Shown here piece by piece: positions 44,121-53,569 of a stretch of 64,000 nucleotides of DNA. This stretch comes from Isochrysis galbana (lineage: Eukaryota; Haptophyta; Isochrysidales; Isochrysidaceae), in the NCBI GenBank assembly GCA_018136815.1, contig CM030940.1:4615866-4679865 (forward strand). Direction: 5' to 3'. The notes under the pieces were generated by a model. It saw only the letters and a program-made list of their open reading frames with translations, made no database searches and was not told where the DNA came from. A program made the translations under genes and the position numbers. Each line of letters starts with the position of its first letter. Positions within the stretch are counted from its first letter, which is position 1.

Positions 44121-44456
44121 ATGAAGAACGTGAGGGGTACTTGTAACCGCCGGCGGCCACCTAGCGGCGGCCAGCTCACGCGTGTCGCGCACGAACGCCC
44201 ATACCGAGGTACCGAGGAGAGCAGTAAGAACTTGCGGGTAGCATACGAAAGTCGTGTTGCACAACCTTCCAAAGAAGTCCTGGAATGGCCATGGAGAAGG
44301 CCTAGTCGCACTGAAGGTGATCGACCATTGCGCTGTCCGTTGGACGGCTGTACCGCGCACACGAAGGCACGCGGCGGCGTGGCTGAACACGTAGCAACTG
44401 CGGGCGAAAAGCGGCCTCCACCAAGAAAAAGTTGTCTATCAGAAAATCTCAAATGA
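44121..44456 (+). CDS. Doubtful small Arg-rich frame
   Basis: A frame of about 110 residues from ATG 44121. Near the end RCPLDGCTAH ... AEH looks like half of a C2H2 zinc finger but lacks the last histidine. With no further support this may be chance or a fragment. Confidence 0.15.
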   Translation: MKNVRGTCNRRRPPSGGQLTRVAHERPYRGTEESSKNLRVAYESRVAQPSKEVLEWPWRRPSRTEGDRPLRCPLDGCTAHTKARGGVAEHVATAGEKRPPPRKSCLSENLK

Positions 44457-44521
44457 GAAGTGCCGATGTGAGATGATGCTGAGGCCCCGGCTCGCGTGTG
44501 TTTCCGTCACAGCACGGCAAA

Positions 44522-46513
44522 TTACGACGACCTATTTTGCTCTTCAAGCCATTGCATGTAATTCTCTGAGGCCTTGAAGCCCATGTTGTTGCCAAGCTTC
44601 TTCTTGCGCTCGAGCTTCTGCTTTTGCAGCTTCATCTCGAGGGCTGCCATGTATGTCTTCGTATCCATGGACTCCATACCCTCAACATAGTAGGTGCTGG
44701 CGGGAGAGATATTTTTGCCCACCAGGTCAACGCCTCGCGCTGCTGACGTTGATGCGGAAGGTTTAGGCGCAGCCGGAGGGGCCGCCGCCGGCGACGGGAC
44801 GTTGCCACCCATCATCGAGGCATAGCTCGAGCCGCTCACGACGCCACCCACTTGAGTTGCGGCGAGCGGAGCCGAGGCGGGAGTTGAGGGCGCAGCGCCA
44901 GACGTGCCAGCCACAAGATCCGATGCCTTGGGTGCCGACGAGAGGCTGGGAAGCGGGGAGCCGCGCGAGACAGCCAGCGACGGAGCCGCCGTGCTAGCCA
45001 CTAAGGTTGCGTCACCGGCTGCAGGCGAGCCGACAGCAGGACACCCTGCAGAGGCGGCACTCGTCCGGATCTCCGACTGGACGACAGCGAGCGATCCGAT
45101 CAGCGCATCCAAAAGCTCCTCGCGCTCTGAGATCGCCAGAGCGCCGAGGCCCACCTCGTTGCTATACTTAAGAAGGCTAAGCGCCCGGCCGAGCGCCTCG
45201 GGGGAAGCAGTCGCACTGCTGCTCACGCCGGCAGAGACGGCCGCCGGTGATTGCGGCGCGGCTCGCTCAGAGGATAGCGCCGGTGACGGTGGAGCAACAG
45301 GGTTGACGGGTGCAGCGGGAGTTGGCGGCGGCGGGGCGGCAGAGCTTGAGACTCCGATCGGCACATCGGGGAACAGCGGCGCGACACCAAGCGCCTTCTC
45401 GCAGCGCGCTATATTGCGCACCACCTCGTCCTCTTGCGGAGTCGGCGGGTGCTTCTCGCACACACGTGCAATGAGATCCAGCACTTGCTGAGTAGGCACG
45501 CGCTCCTGCTTCACACACGCCTGAAGATATTGCTCGTACTGGTGGCGCAAGTCGCGCGGGTCCTTGTCTGGCAAGGGAGGTTGATCGTCGCCCGAGGGGG
45601 CGATGCGCCGTCCCGATTCGGCCACTGGCGAGGAGGGCTCATCCGCCGTTCGCGGCGCCGGCGGCGCCGGCGGCGTGGCCGATGGTGGCATCGGCAGGGG
45701 GGCGGCGGGAGTAGTGGCCGCCTTGCCTGACAAAGCGGCATAGCTCGAACCACTTTGCACACCCCCAGAAGACTGGACAGCGGGCGTCGGAGCGGCTACT
45801 GGCTTAGGCAAGGTTGGCGGCGTTGCCGGGGGCAGCGTCGAGCCCATCATCTGAGCATAGTTGCCGCCGCTCACCACACCCCCTGTCATGCTCACCGGCG
45901 CCGGTGGCGGAGACGTGGGCGCCTTTGGTGGCGCGGGTGGCGCCGGGATGGCTGGGGTGGTTGCAGGCGGCGGTACTGGCGGCTTGGCCGCAGCCGCCAT
46001 AATCTTCTCCTGGGCCCTGCGTTGCCTCTCGAGGTAGAGCCTGGCCCGCTCGGCTGACTCCTCCTGGTTTACCACGCTACCGCCAGTCTTCAAGCTCGAG
46101 AGGAACTCGTCCGACGTGTTGCCATCGCCGACGGCGTCGACCTCGTCCCAGTCAGCGCCTGCCTTCATCTCTGCGATCATGGCCTCGACATCGGGCCGAG
46201 GGGGGAGCCCCTTTTCGCGGAGCATTTCAACGTAAGCCTCGGCCTGCCGCAGCGCCTCGCGCGTGTCGGGCGGCGGCGGCGGCGCCGACTTGGTCCACTT
46301 GAGATAGTCGTCGGAATCCCATCCCCCAGCCATCACACCATTGATCATCTGGTTTTGCATCCGCTTGCGGACGGCGTCAATGTTGCGTCCGTCAGAGGTG
46401 AGCTCGGGCTGCTCGTCCATCCGCGCGGCCGCCGACCGCCGGCCGCCGACCGCCGGCCGGCCCATGCTCAGCGCGAGAGGGCCGAGCGCGAGCACGAGCG
46501 ACGCCATCACCAT
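44522..46513 (-). CDS. Proline/alanine-rich protein with repeated GGVxSGxxYAxMMG motif, possible organelle leader
   Basis: A single-exon frame of 663 residues (ATG at 46513, or 46507). The N terminus ASLVLALGPLALSMGRPAV is signal-like, followed by an Arg/Ala stretch, so targeting to a plastid or secretion is possible. Two early segments are predicted helical (DYLKWTKSAPPPPPDTREAL and an AEAYVEMLREKG helix). Three copies of a short motif are seen: GGVVSGGNYAQMMG, GGVQSGSSYAALSG and GGVVSGSSYASMMG, separated by Pro/Ala linkers. The C terminus ends with KLGNNMGFKASENYMQWLEE. I do not recognise the family. The repeated motif could be a binding or docking peptide. Confidence 0.65.
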   Translation of the reverse strand: MVMASLVLALGPLALSMGRPAVGGRRSAAARMDEQPELTSDGRNIDAVRKRMQNQMINGVMAGGWDSDDYLKWTKSAPPPPPDTREALRQAEAYVEMLREKGLPPRPDVEAMIAEMKAGADWDEVDAVGDGNTSDEFLSSLKTGGSVVNQEESAERARLYLERQRRAQEKIMAAAAKPPVPPPATTPAIPAPPAPPKAPTSPPPAPVSMTGGVVSGGNYAQMMGSTLPPATPPTLPKPVAAPTPAVQSSGGVQSGSSYAALSGKAATTPAAPLPMPPSATPPAPPAPRTADEPSSPVAESGRRIAPSGDDQPPLPDKDPRDLRHQYEQYLQACVKQERVPTQQVLDLIARVCEKHPPTPQEDEVVRNIARCEKALGVAPLFPDVPIGVSSSAAPPPPTPAAPVNPVAPPSPALSSERAAPQSPAAVSAGVSSSATASPEALGRALSLLKYSNEVGLGALAISEREELLDALIGSLAVVQSEIRTSAASAGCPAVGSPAAGDATLVASTAAPSLAVSRGSPLPSLSSAPKASDLVAGTSGAAPSTPASAPLAATQVGGVVSGSSYASMMGGNVPSPAAAPPAAPKPSASTSAARGVDLVGKNISPASTYYVEGMESMDTKTYMAALEMKLQKQKLERKKKLGNNMGFKASENYMQWLEEQNRSS

Positions 46514-47440
46514 CTCTTGCTGGCTCTCTCTCCCTCTCTTGCTCTACTCTCTCTCTCCCTCCCTACCTACCTTCCCCCGTCTCCCCCTCCCCCTCTCCCA
46601 ACTCTCCCAATTTATACCCTCACTCTCTCTCCACTCCCCCTCTCTCCCTCACACTTCCTCTCTTCTCCCCCTTGTCTCCCTCTCTCTCTCCTCCTCCCTC
46701 CTAGGAGTACTCTGCGTGGGGGGCGAGGAGCAGCACACCCCGTCGCTCGCTCGCCCGCGAGAGTCTCTACTTTTACTTACTGCCCACTAGACTCTCTCTA
46801 CTCTAGTCTCTAGTCTCCCCCTTCCCGCTCCTCCGCTGCCCCCCAATCCCTCATTCATACAAGAAAATTCATTCTAATAGAGAGGATCGATTGTCCCCGC
46901 CCCCACAGTCGCCCACCGTCAGAGTTTTTCTTGTTGCGCGAGTATAACCTTAGTGCTGTGGTCCGTAGCCTTCATCGGCAACGGAGCCCCTCCCCCGCGA
47001 TGGGGGTGTGCGCGGTTGGTGCATGGCTCGTCCGGTGGATGTGGATGTGGCTCTAGGGATGCTAGCCAACAAGATGCTCTACAAGCACTACAATTCACAA
47101 TTCTCAACGTGAACGTGAACGAGCCTCAGCCGGCAGCCGGAGATCATAAACCCCAGCCGGAGACCATAAACCATAAACAGCTACATTGTCATTGACAAAG
47201 TTGTATTTCTCAATGCGATTGTTAACCCTAGTATGTGCCAAAAATGGACTTTTGGCTTTTGGGGGGTTGAGGAATCAGCTTCAGCTTCGGGTGCTGTATA
47301 GCACTGATCGGCTAGGCGGACTGTACATAGGCGGGAAAGAACCCCCTAACCCCTAAGACCTAAGAGTCATGACACTAGTGTAGGGAGATTACACTCTTAT
47401 TCTGAGCTGTGAAAATGGCGAAATCGCAAATAACGGGCCT
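46514..47440. other. Intergenic, pyrimidine-rich then low-information sequence
   Basis: The 5' flank of the preceding gene is CT-rich (about 46520-46800). Near 47125-47180 the phrase CAGCCGGAGATCATAAACC is repeated with variation, and it recurs beside the hairpin at 47447. No gene was recognised. Confidence 0.4.
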
Positions 47441-47446
47441 CAGCCG

Positions 47447-47474
47447 GAGATCATAAACCACATTTTATGATCTC
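47447..47474. repeat. Perfect 11-bp hairpin upstream of the Fanzor relic
   Basis: GAGATCATAAA (47447-47457) and TTTATGATCTC (47464-47474) are perfectly complementary around a 6-base loop. Confidence 0.8.
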
Positions 47475-47479
47475 GGAAC

Positions 47480-48052
47480 GGGCGCAAAGTGCACAATGGC
47501 ATCGACAATGTCAAGAAGTGGGAAACACCGTCGATTCGCTAATCTGGGTACTAGAAAGCACCAGCTGCAAGACTTCAATCAACTACAGCAAGCCCAGGCC
47601 GACACAACCACCTACAACAGCGCCTTTTTCGCCGCTTCGAGTTGTTCCGCGAGAGTCATCCTGAGCGACTGATGGTCCTCGCCTACGGCAGTTGGGGGAT
47701 GAAGACCGGGCGGATGCCGATTCGCGGCTTACCACCAACGATCGGCGTGGGCTTGTTGCGCAAGCTAGCGCGACGATTTGTTGTCTGCATCACCCCTGAG
47801 CGGAACACGTCACAGACGTGCTCTTCTTGCGGAGGGAAGGCATTCGAGTGCCAAGAGACGGAAGCGCTTCGTCAGCGCAAGATCCGTGGTCTGCGGAGAT
47901 GCACCGAGTGTCGCAAGCACCTCGGGCGCGATCGCAACGCTGCGTGCAACATCGGCCGAGTCTTCGCCGCGAGATATCACGCTGAAACGATAATCTTTCA
48001 GTCGGATCCGCAAGATATAGCCATAGAGGACGCGGATTGTACTTGTGAGTGA
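47480..48052 (+). pseudogene. Fanzor/TnpB-like RNA-guided nuclease relic, C-terminal part
   Basis: The frame 47642-48052 encodes the RuvC C-terminal half of an OrfB/TnpB-family protein. It has LMVLAYGSWGMK, then GVGLLRKLARRF and PERNTSQTCSSCGG. The second zinc pair lies in LRRCTEC and the last catalytic motif is GRDRNAACNIGRVF. This layout (Y-G, T-S-x-x-C-x-x-C, C-x-x-C, R-D-x-N-A-A-x-N-I) is that of Fanzor proteins, eukaryotic homologues of TnpB. Upstream text in other frames (QLQDFNQLQQAQADTTTYNS) may belong to it, implying a frameshift. The N terminus and first RuvC aspartate are missing, so I call it a relic. Confidence 0.8.
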
Positions 48053-48685
48053 ATTTAATGGGGGGGCCCGCCCTTCGGAGGGAATACACTCCCCCAATGT
48101 GACTGAAATCTAGAGTGGAATGCCTGTAGGTGTTTCGTGACGGGTTTTTACAAGGACGGCGAGCTCCATCCCATCGAGCAGCCGCTCTGGCCGATCCTCC
48201 TCTGCCTGCTGGGCGTGCCCGAGTTGGCCGAATGAAGCAGCACGCAACGGGGCGACCGGACGGCCCCGAGCGAGGAGCAGCTGGCGCGCCGCCCAACCCC
48301 GCCGAGCGATTTTCAACGATAGCTCGGCTATTGTGGGTGCAAGCCTGCTCGCGCTCCCATGGAAATAGCATTGTGGTTGAAACTGGGGCTGGTTGCTGTT
48401 TGCAACCCGGTAAAAACGGCCTGTTTCTTGTTTGGCCTAGGCAGAAACACAGTAAATCCGTGTTTCCCAGGTAAAGCAATGACGGTGATTTGCATACTTC
48501 AGGGATAATCGAGGTGTGTTCGCGAGACACCACCTCGCCAATGTCGCCGTATGCGGAATGCTTGCAAGAGCGTTCCTCCCATGCCGCCGGGCGCAGTTGA
48601 ACACAAAGTTCTCAACGGCGATCTGGTTGCTTACCGGCCACCGCTATTATATCCAATGGCTGGCAACATGCTATGCTGAGAAACA
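48053..48685. other. Intergenic, no gene recognised
   Basis: Contains a C/G-rich hairpin (GGGGGGGCCCGCCC near 48060) just after the Fanzor stop and then ordinary sequence. No gene was recognised before the 3' end of the hydrolase. Confidence 0.35.
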
Positions 48686-49921
48686 TTAGTGTAGGAAGCC
48701 CTGTTGCGTGAGGTAGGTGCGGTAGCGTGACCGCAACTCTGGCACGTCGCCGAAAAAGGAGCAGTGGCCGCCGGGCACGCACAGCGAGCGTGCCGCAAGC
48801 AGATCCGGCTTATCTGCGCCGTAACGGGCCAATAATAGGCGCTCGGCGAAGTTCGACGGCATCATCTCGTCGTGCTCTGCATAGAGCACAAAGAGGTCGC
48901 CGCGCATCCGTGACACCTTACCGAGGTTGTCGAGCTTGTCGAGTGGAGCACATGTGTTCGCATGGTGCATGGCGGCAGCTGGTCGGCGGAACGCCATCGC
49001 CACCACCAGCCACGAGGCTAGCCAAACAAGCAAAGGGGACATGTAGAGGAGAGCGCCGCGCGCGCAGCGTGGCGCGCGTGTGATCACGATTTGTTCAAAA
49101 AGCCCGCGACCAACATGAGCAGACACCTCGTGCATGGATGCAAATGTTTGGTCGACAGTCACACGAAGTCCAGCGTGATTGACTCCAAGTGCGCAAGCCG
49201 CCGCCCCCCCGATGGACAGGCCGTGGACGAGGACTCGCTCGAGTGGCACGCGCTTATCGATCAGAAGGTGCTGAAGGGCCGCCTCGGCATCTAGGTACAG
49301 CGACAGCTCCGTTGGACAGAAGTCCCCGTCCTCCGCCACCTCAGCCAGCGGACTACCCTCATTGGTGCCGCTACCGGCCGATACATATATCCCATGTTCC
49401 TCTGCCGGATCCGGATACCCCCAGAACGTGATGCACAGCACGCTGCAACCAAGATTCAAGTAATAGATGACCCAGTCAGTCATGTCGTCGAGCACCATCG
49501 CGTTGGCATGCAAGAGCAACACGACGGGCCCGTCGTACGCAGTCTCACCGGTGTCTGGAAGCGCAACAACCTCCACTCTGCTCTCCGTTCCCCTGCCCAC
49601 ACGGCCAGCATCGAACCACACGCCGTGGACCGTCCTCTCGTCAGCGGTCAACAGGTTGACTTCCGCTGCTCGAAGCCGGTGCAGCAGCAGCCGGCGCTGC
49701 GTTGCGTGCTCCCAGCGGATCTGGCCGGCGAGCGGGAAATAGAGCGCCTGGCGTAGCCGTGGCCAGTCCTGCCGCAGCAACCAGCGCAGCGGCGCAGCCA
49801 CACACGCTAGCTGGCAGCCGGCGCAGCAGAGCAGCGCGCACCACATCTCTCTGTCCGCCGGCTTGCCGGTAGAGGGCGGCAGTATGACATGCTTGCTACT
49901 ACTATTAACTAAAAGCATCAT
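48686..49921 (-). CDS. Membrane-associated alpha/beta hydrolase
   Basis: A single exon encodes 411 residues from ATG 49921, or 386 from the methionine at 49846, which starts at a hydrophobic segment (LLCCAGCQLACVAAPLRWLL). The hydrolase core shows the oxyanion-side text VVLLLHANAM, the nucleophile elbow HGLSIGGAAA with serine in G-x-S-x-G-G, the acid in YAEHDEMMP, and the catalytic histidine in PGGHCSFFGD. A second hydrophobic stretch (ALLYMSPLLVWLASWLVVAM) may be membrane-associated. Such proteins act on lipids or esters; the substrate is unknown. Confidence 0.85.
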   Translation of the reverse strand: MMLLVNSSSKHVILPPSTGKPADREMWCALLCCAGCQLACVAAPLRWLLRQDWPRLRQALYFPLAGQIRWEHATQRRLLLHRLRAAEVNLLTADERTVHGVWFDAGRVGRGTESRVEVVALPDTGETAYDGPVVLLLHANAMVLDDMTDWVIYYLNLGCSVLCITFWGYPDPAEEHGIYVSAGSGTNEGSPLAEVAEDGDFCPTELSLYLDAEAALQHLLIDKRVPLERVLVHGLSIGGAAACALGVNHAGLRVTVDQTFASMHEVSAHVGRGLFEQIVITRAPRCARGALLYMSPLLVWLASWLVVAMAFRRPAAAMHHANTCAPLDKLDNLGKVSRMRGDLFVLYAEHDEMMPSNFAERLLLARYGADKPDLLAARSLCVPGGHCSFFGDVPELRSRYRTYLTQQGFLH

Positions 49922-50195
49922 TCATTCATGGACAGCCCAATTTCCAGTGGTTAGAGTAAAATCGTACCCTTTGGTCTCCGTTAGGTGTCGCCCTTTTGAC
50001 GGGCAACGCGGTCAAAGCTTTGAACGCTTTGAGCGCGAAATTGGTGTCGCTTTGGCCGCCATCCAAGCCGACAACGACGACAATGACCTCGACCAAACCC
50101 GCCGTGGAACCGATAAAGTCGCGTTCCGTCAAAAGAGGACCAGGTGGTTTTTCAACATATCTGTTTTCTTTTTAGTTATTAACAACAGTGGTACA

Positions 50196-50554
50196 AAACA
50201 AAGCTAATCACGCTTCCCCCCCCCCCCCCCCGCGCTTTCCTCTCAACACGCAATGACTCTCCCCAGCTATGCGTGTTGAGTTTTCATCTTCTTCGTCTTT
50301 TTCTCACACCCCTCTTCCTCGATGGCGACGATGTCGTTCGGCTGATCTTGGATGGCGAGGTCTGTGATGCGTGAGAAACAAAGCTAATCACGCTTCCCCC
50401 CCCCCCCGCGCGCTTTCCTCTCAACACGCAATGACTCTCCCCAGCTATGCGTGTTGAGTTTTCATCTTCTTCGTCTTTTTCTCACACCCCTCTTCCTCGA
50501 TGGCGACGATGTCGTTCGGCTGATCTTGGATGGCGAGGTCTGTGATGCGTGAGA
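50196..50554. repeat. Tandem duplication of about 180 bases
   Basis: Units at about 50196-50375 and 50376-50554 are nearly identical, differing in the length of an internal poly-C run. The second copy contains the last codons and stop of the neighbouring gene; the first is a displaced copy of that 3' end. Confidence 0.9.
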
Positions 50555-51002
50555 GGACGCTCGGTCGGTCCTGCATGTAGAGCTTGCCCGCTGTTCGGCG
50601 CACTTGCGCCATGGGATTCGTTTCAGCGTAGTCGACCGCCATGATGTATTCCATGCAGAGGTAGGCGAGGGCGGCCTGCTCTCCAATGTATCTGGTCTTT
50701 GGGACTGGGATCTTGTCGTACTCGTCGGAGTAGTCGCCGACGAGCATGAGGGTTGCCTTGCACCAACGGCCCATGTATGGCTCGATGAGTGCCCACATCG
50801 ACGGGTAGCGTTCCTTGGCCAGATCCACGCGGAAGTCTCCACATCCACGGCCCATGCCAGAGGCTGTGACGAGCAGCATCGCCAGGATGGCGCCGCCCAT
50901 GCCCTCCTCCATGTGTTCGCAGAACCTGAAGGCTGGGGTGCGGATCTCCTCGTAGGTGCGCTGACCAAGTCGCTTGGCGATGTAGACAAAGTACTGGCCC
51001 AT
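50445..51002 (-). CDS. MGQYF-family uncharacterised protein
   Basis: From ATG 51002 the frame encodes 185 residues. The start MGQYF, the GRGCGDF segment and the YMGRWCKATLMLVGDYSDE segment resemble a widespread uncharacterised family of bacteria and fungi that begins MGQYY/F and contains GGGDF and GRWAGDR-VIVGDY; this is from memory. The C terminus is Lys-rich (EKKTKKMKTQHA). The stop lies inside the duplicated 180-base unit. The frame remains open upstream of the ATG but that part is compositionally odd. Confidence 0.6.
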   Translation of the reverse strand: MGQYFVYIAKRLGQRTYEEIRTPAFRFCEHMEEGMGGAILAMLLVTASGMGRGCGDFRVDLAKERYPSMWALIEPYMGRWCKATLMLVGDYSDEYDKIPVPKTRYIGEQAALAYLCMEYIMAVDYAETNPMAQVRRTAGKLYMQDRPSVLSRITDLAIQDQPNDIVAIEEEGCEKKTKKMKTQHA

Positions 51003-51067
51003 GTCGAAAGGAGCGAGGAGGGTTGTGGAGGAGGAAGAGGAGAGTGAAGCTGAGGGGAGGACCAGGA

Positions 51068-51925
51068 GAAGAGGAGAACGAGGACTGTGCGTCGGACGCT
51101 CCAGGTCTTCTTGTTCCCATCGCGCGGGTTGCGGATGTCGAGGAGCCAGCCGAGTCGATGGAGGAGGTCGAGACCGCCCACGCGCTCGCTCTCGCCGATG
51201 AGAAGGAAGCCGAGGAAGAGGACGAGAAGGCGGAGAAGGCGGAGAATGAGAAGACGGCTGCGTCCGACGCACCAGTCGGAGAAGTCTTCACTCGGTTCGA
51301 AGAGGCCACGCAGCTGGAAGAGGCCACTCAGCTCGAGGAGGAGGAGAAGGGCGAGACCGCCGAGGAGGCCGAGACCGCCGAGGCGCCCGCTCCTGCCAAG
51401 GCGAACGAAAAGGAGGGTGAGGAGAAGACGGAGGAAAAGGAAGAGGAGACGTCCGACGCACCCGCTCAGGAGGGGTTGGAGGTGGCCACGCAGCTGGAGG
51501 AACTGACTCAGCTCGAGGATTCCGCGGAGACCGCAGCCGAGCCGACCTCCGCGGAGGCCGCGATCGAGACCTCCGGTTCGTCAGGTGCACGCCGTGCACG
51601 CCGTGTGCATGATGAGTGGCAATCCACACTTCCGCCAAGATGCGTGTGCCTCGGGCTCTCCCCCCCCCCCCCCCGCGGAGACGCCGTAGCGCGGAAACTA
51701 ACTTCTACGGCTGGTGCGTCGGACGTCTTCTCCTTCTCCGTCTTCTCCGTCTTCTCCGTCTTCTCGTCCTCCGCTTCATTGTCCTCGGTGAGAGCGAGCG
51801 CGTGGACGGTCTCCACCTCCTCCATCGACTCGGCTCGCTCCTCGACCTCCGCAGCCGGCGCAGTGGGAAGAAGAAAGCCTGGAGCGTCCGACGCACAGTT
51901 CTCGTTCTTCTCTTCTCCTCCCTCC
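51068..51925. repeat. Inverted duplication of an acidic coding segment
   Basis: About 220 bases from 51068 match the reverse complement of 51700-51925 at roughly 80% by eye. The plus copy reads CASDAPGLLVPIA ... ESMEEVETAHALAL and the minus copy CASDAPGFLLPTA ... ESMEEVETVHALAL. The two arms face each other across about 400 bases, so a long hairpin can form. Confidence 0.8.
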
Positions 51926-52269
51926 TCCACAGAGTCCTCGTCGGTGGTGGTGGTGGTGGACTCCTCGGTCGGAGAAAGGGTCTCCTCCTCGGCACCAGGA
52001 ACGCGAACAAGCTCCGCCTCCTCCGCCGCGTCCTTGGAGCAGGAGGAGGAACGAGTCGTGCGAGCAGCGCTTCCGCTCGGCGTCCAGTCGACAGGTGGCC
52101 GTGTCGAGGGAGTCGAACGAAGCCAGCGAGCAGGTGCACGAGAGGAGAGGACGGAGGACCGTACGGATGCGCGCCGAGTCGCCACCATCGTGAGGAAGAC
52201 GAGGCCGAGGAGAGAGCTGGAGGGTGAGCGAGGAGGGAGGAGGGAGACAGCCAGTAGGAGCCTTCTCAC
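51508..52269 (-). CDS. Ser/Glu-rich low-complexity protein with hydrophobic N terminus
   Basis: A minus-strand frame of up to 253 residues. The first codon is GTG, so the real start may be the methionine in FLTMVATRR or an upstream exon. A hydrophobic region (LLLAVSLLPP ... LLGLVFL) is followed by a Ser/Thr/Glu-rich tail. The opposite strand is also open with the acidic copy, so strand assignment rests on the hydrophobic leader only. Confidence 0.35.
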   Translation of the reverse strand: MRRLLLAVSLLPPRSPSSSLLGLVFLTMVATRRASVRSSVLSSRAPARWLRSTPSTRPPVDWTPSGSAARTTRSSSCSKDAAEEAELVRVPGAEEETLSPTEESTTTTTDEDSVEEGGEEKNENCASDAPGFLLPTAPAAEVEERAESMEEVETVHALALTEDNEAEDEKTEKTEKTEKEKTSDAPAVEVSFRATASPRGGGGESPRHTHLGGSVDCHSSCTRRARRAPDEPEVSIAASAEVGSAAVSAESSS

Positions 52270-52384
52270 TCTGGTAGGCCGATGAGAGGGGGGAACCCCT
52301 CCGGGGAGCGGGAGAGAGAGAGAGAGATATCCGAAGACCAGACCAGAGATATCCGAAGACCATCGAGAGCAAAGCCGCCCTCTT

Positions 52385-53350
52385 CTCGCTGTCCGACTGC
52401 CTTAAACAAGAAGTGTGCTGGAATTGCCGCGGCTTAGGGCACCGTCGAGAACAATGCCCGTCGTCAAAAGGGGTCCGTCCAATAGCCGCCGCCATATCCG
52501 CACTCAGTGAGTCCCTAGACAGGATGCAAGCACGACGCAGCGGAAAGGGGACCGGACCCGGCAAAGGCCACGGCAAGGGTCAACGCCATCGACGACCGGA
52601 AGGCCGGGGAGGGGCCTCTACATCTATCTCTCACCCAATTGCCGCGCTTCAAACAAACCGAGGACGACTACTACTTCGACGAAGACGGAGCGGCATTTTG
52701 GACTGACGGCACTCCCATCAACCAAACTGACGACCGCCGCGACGTGCCCGACGATCCCCACAACCCCGACAACGAAGCTCACCTAGCTCAAGACGATAAT
52801 TGGCCCCCACTAAACAACGGCGATGATGTCTATGATGCGTTTATGAGCAACCCCGGCCACAACTACGAACAATCGCCGCCAGTATGGATCAACGACTCCG
52901 AGGCAACTCGACACATGGTGAACGACCCGAACTTATGTTTCGATATACGCCCACCACAAGCCACAAGGCGAGCGTATCCGAGTTGCAAACAACAAACTTC
53001 TAAAAGTAACCGGAGTCGGTTCCGCTCACATACATACCCGTCGGCGCCAATCAATTCATACGCCTCTCAAACGTATTGATTGCACCCGAGTTAGCGTCTA
53101 ATCTCTTTATTTAGTGCACGCTACGCCGATGAACATGACAACATTAAGACGGTCCTCAATACGCCCACCGGCGAAAACGAGATACGTTTTTGATTCTCCC
53201 GATGGACACCATGTTCCTCTCGACCGCAGCGGAAAACACAACACCATTCGGGCCCTTGCCGTTCGACAAGTACAAGAACCGTTGGACACGGAACACAACA
53301 TTCTCCACGCGCGATTCGGTCACGCGCATGCCTCTCGAAAGAGGGTGCAA
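52385..53350 (+). pseudogene. Copia-type retrotransposon relic (gag zinc knuckle, protease, pre-integrase)
   Basis: Three successive frames carry, in order, a CCHC knuckle (CWNCRGLGHRREQC), a protease-like WINDSEATRHMVND where the expected D-S-G-A is changed to D-S-E-A, and a GAG-pre-integrase-like ILHARFGHAHASR. Frame breaks separate them and no integrase, reverse transcriptase or terminal repeats are seen. The changed glycine next to the catalytic aspartate and the breaks show it is dead. Confidence 0.8.
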
Positions 53351-53569
53351 CTTGAGGTTCCCTTTTTTTTACCCCCCCATTGCCATTTTTTATTTTTTAC
53401 ACCTTATACAATTCTACCCCAAACATTCACCACCCCCAAAAATGTGTCCCTAGATGCAACACATATATGGGTCCAATTGTAGACGGGTCGCTGCTTGTCA
53501 CGGGACAAGGGGGTCGGCCGCGCCCTCCTGGTGGAAGGACAAGTCAAAAGTTGCGTCTGACTCCATGTG

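Noticed and set aside
44121-44456. C2H2 zinc-finger reading of RCPLDGCTAH...AEH
   Set aside because: The final histidine is missing and there is only one partial unit, so it is not called a zinc-finger protein.
52385-53350. Possibility of an active copia element
   Set aside because: Frame breaks, a D-S-E-A protease motif and the absence of integrase, reverse transcriptase and LTRs show a relic.
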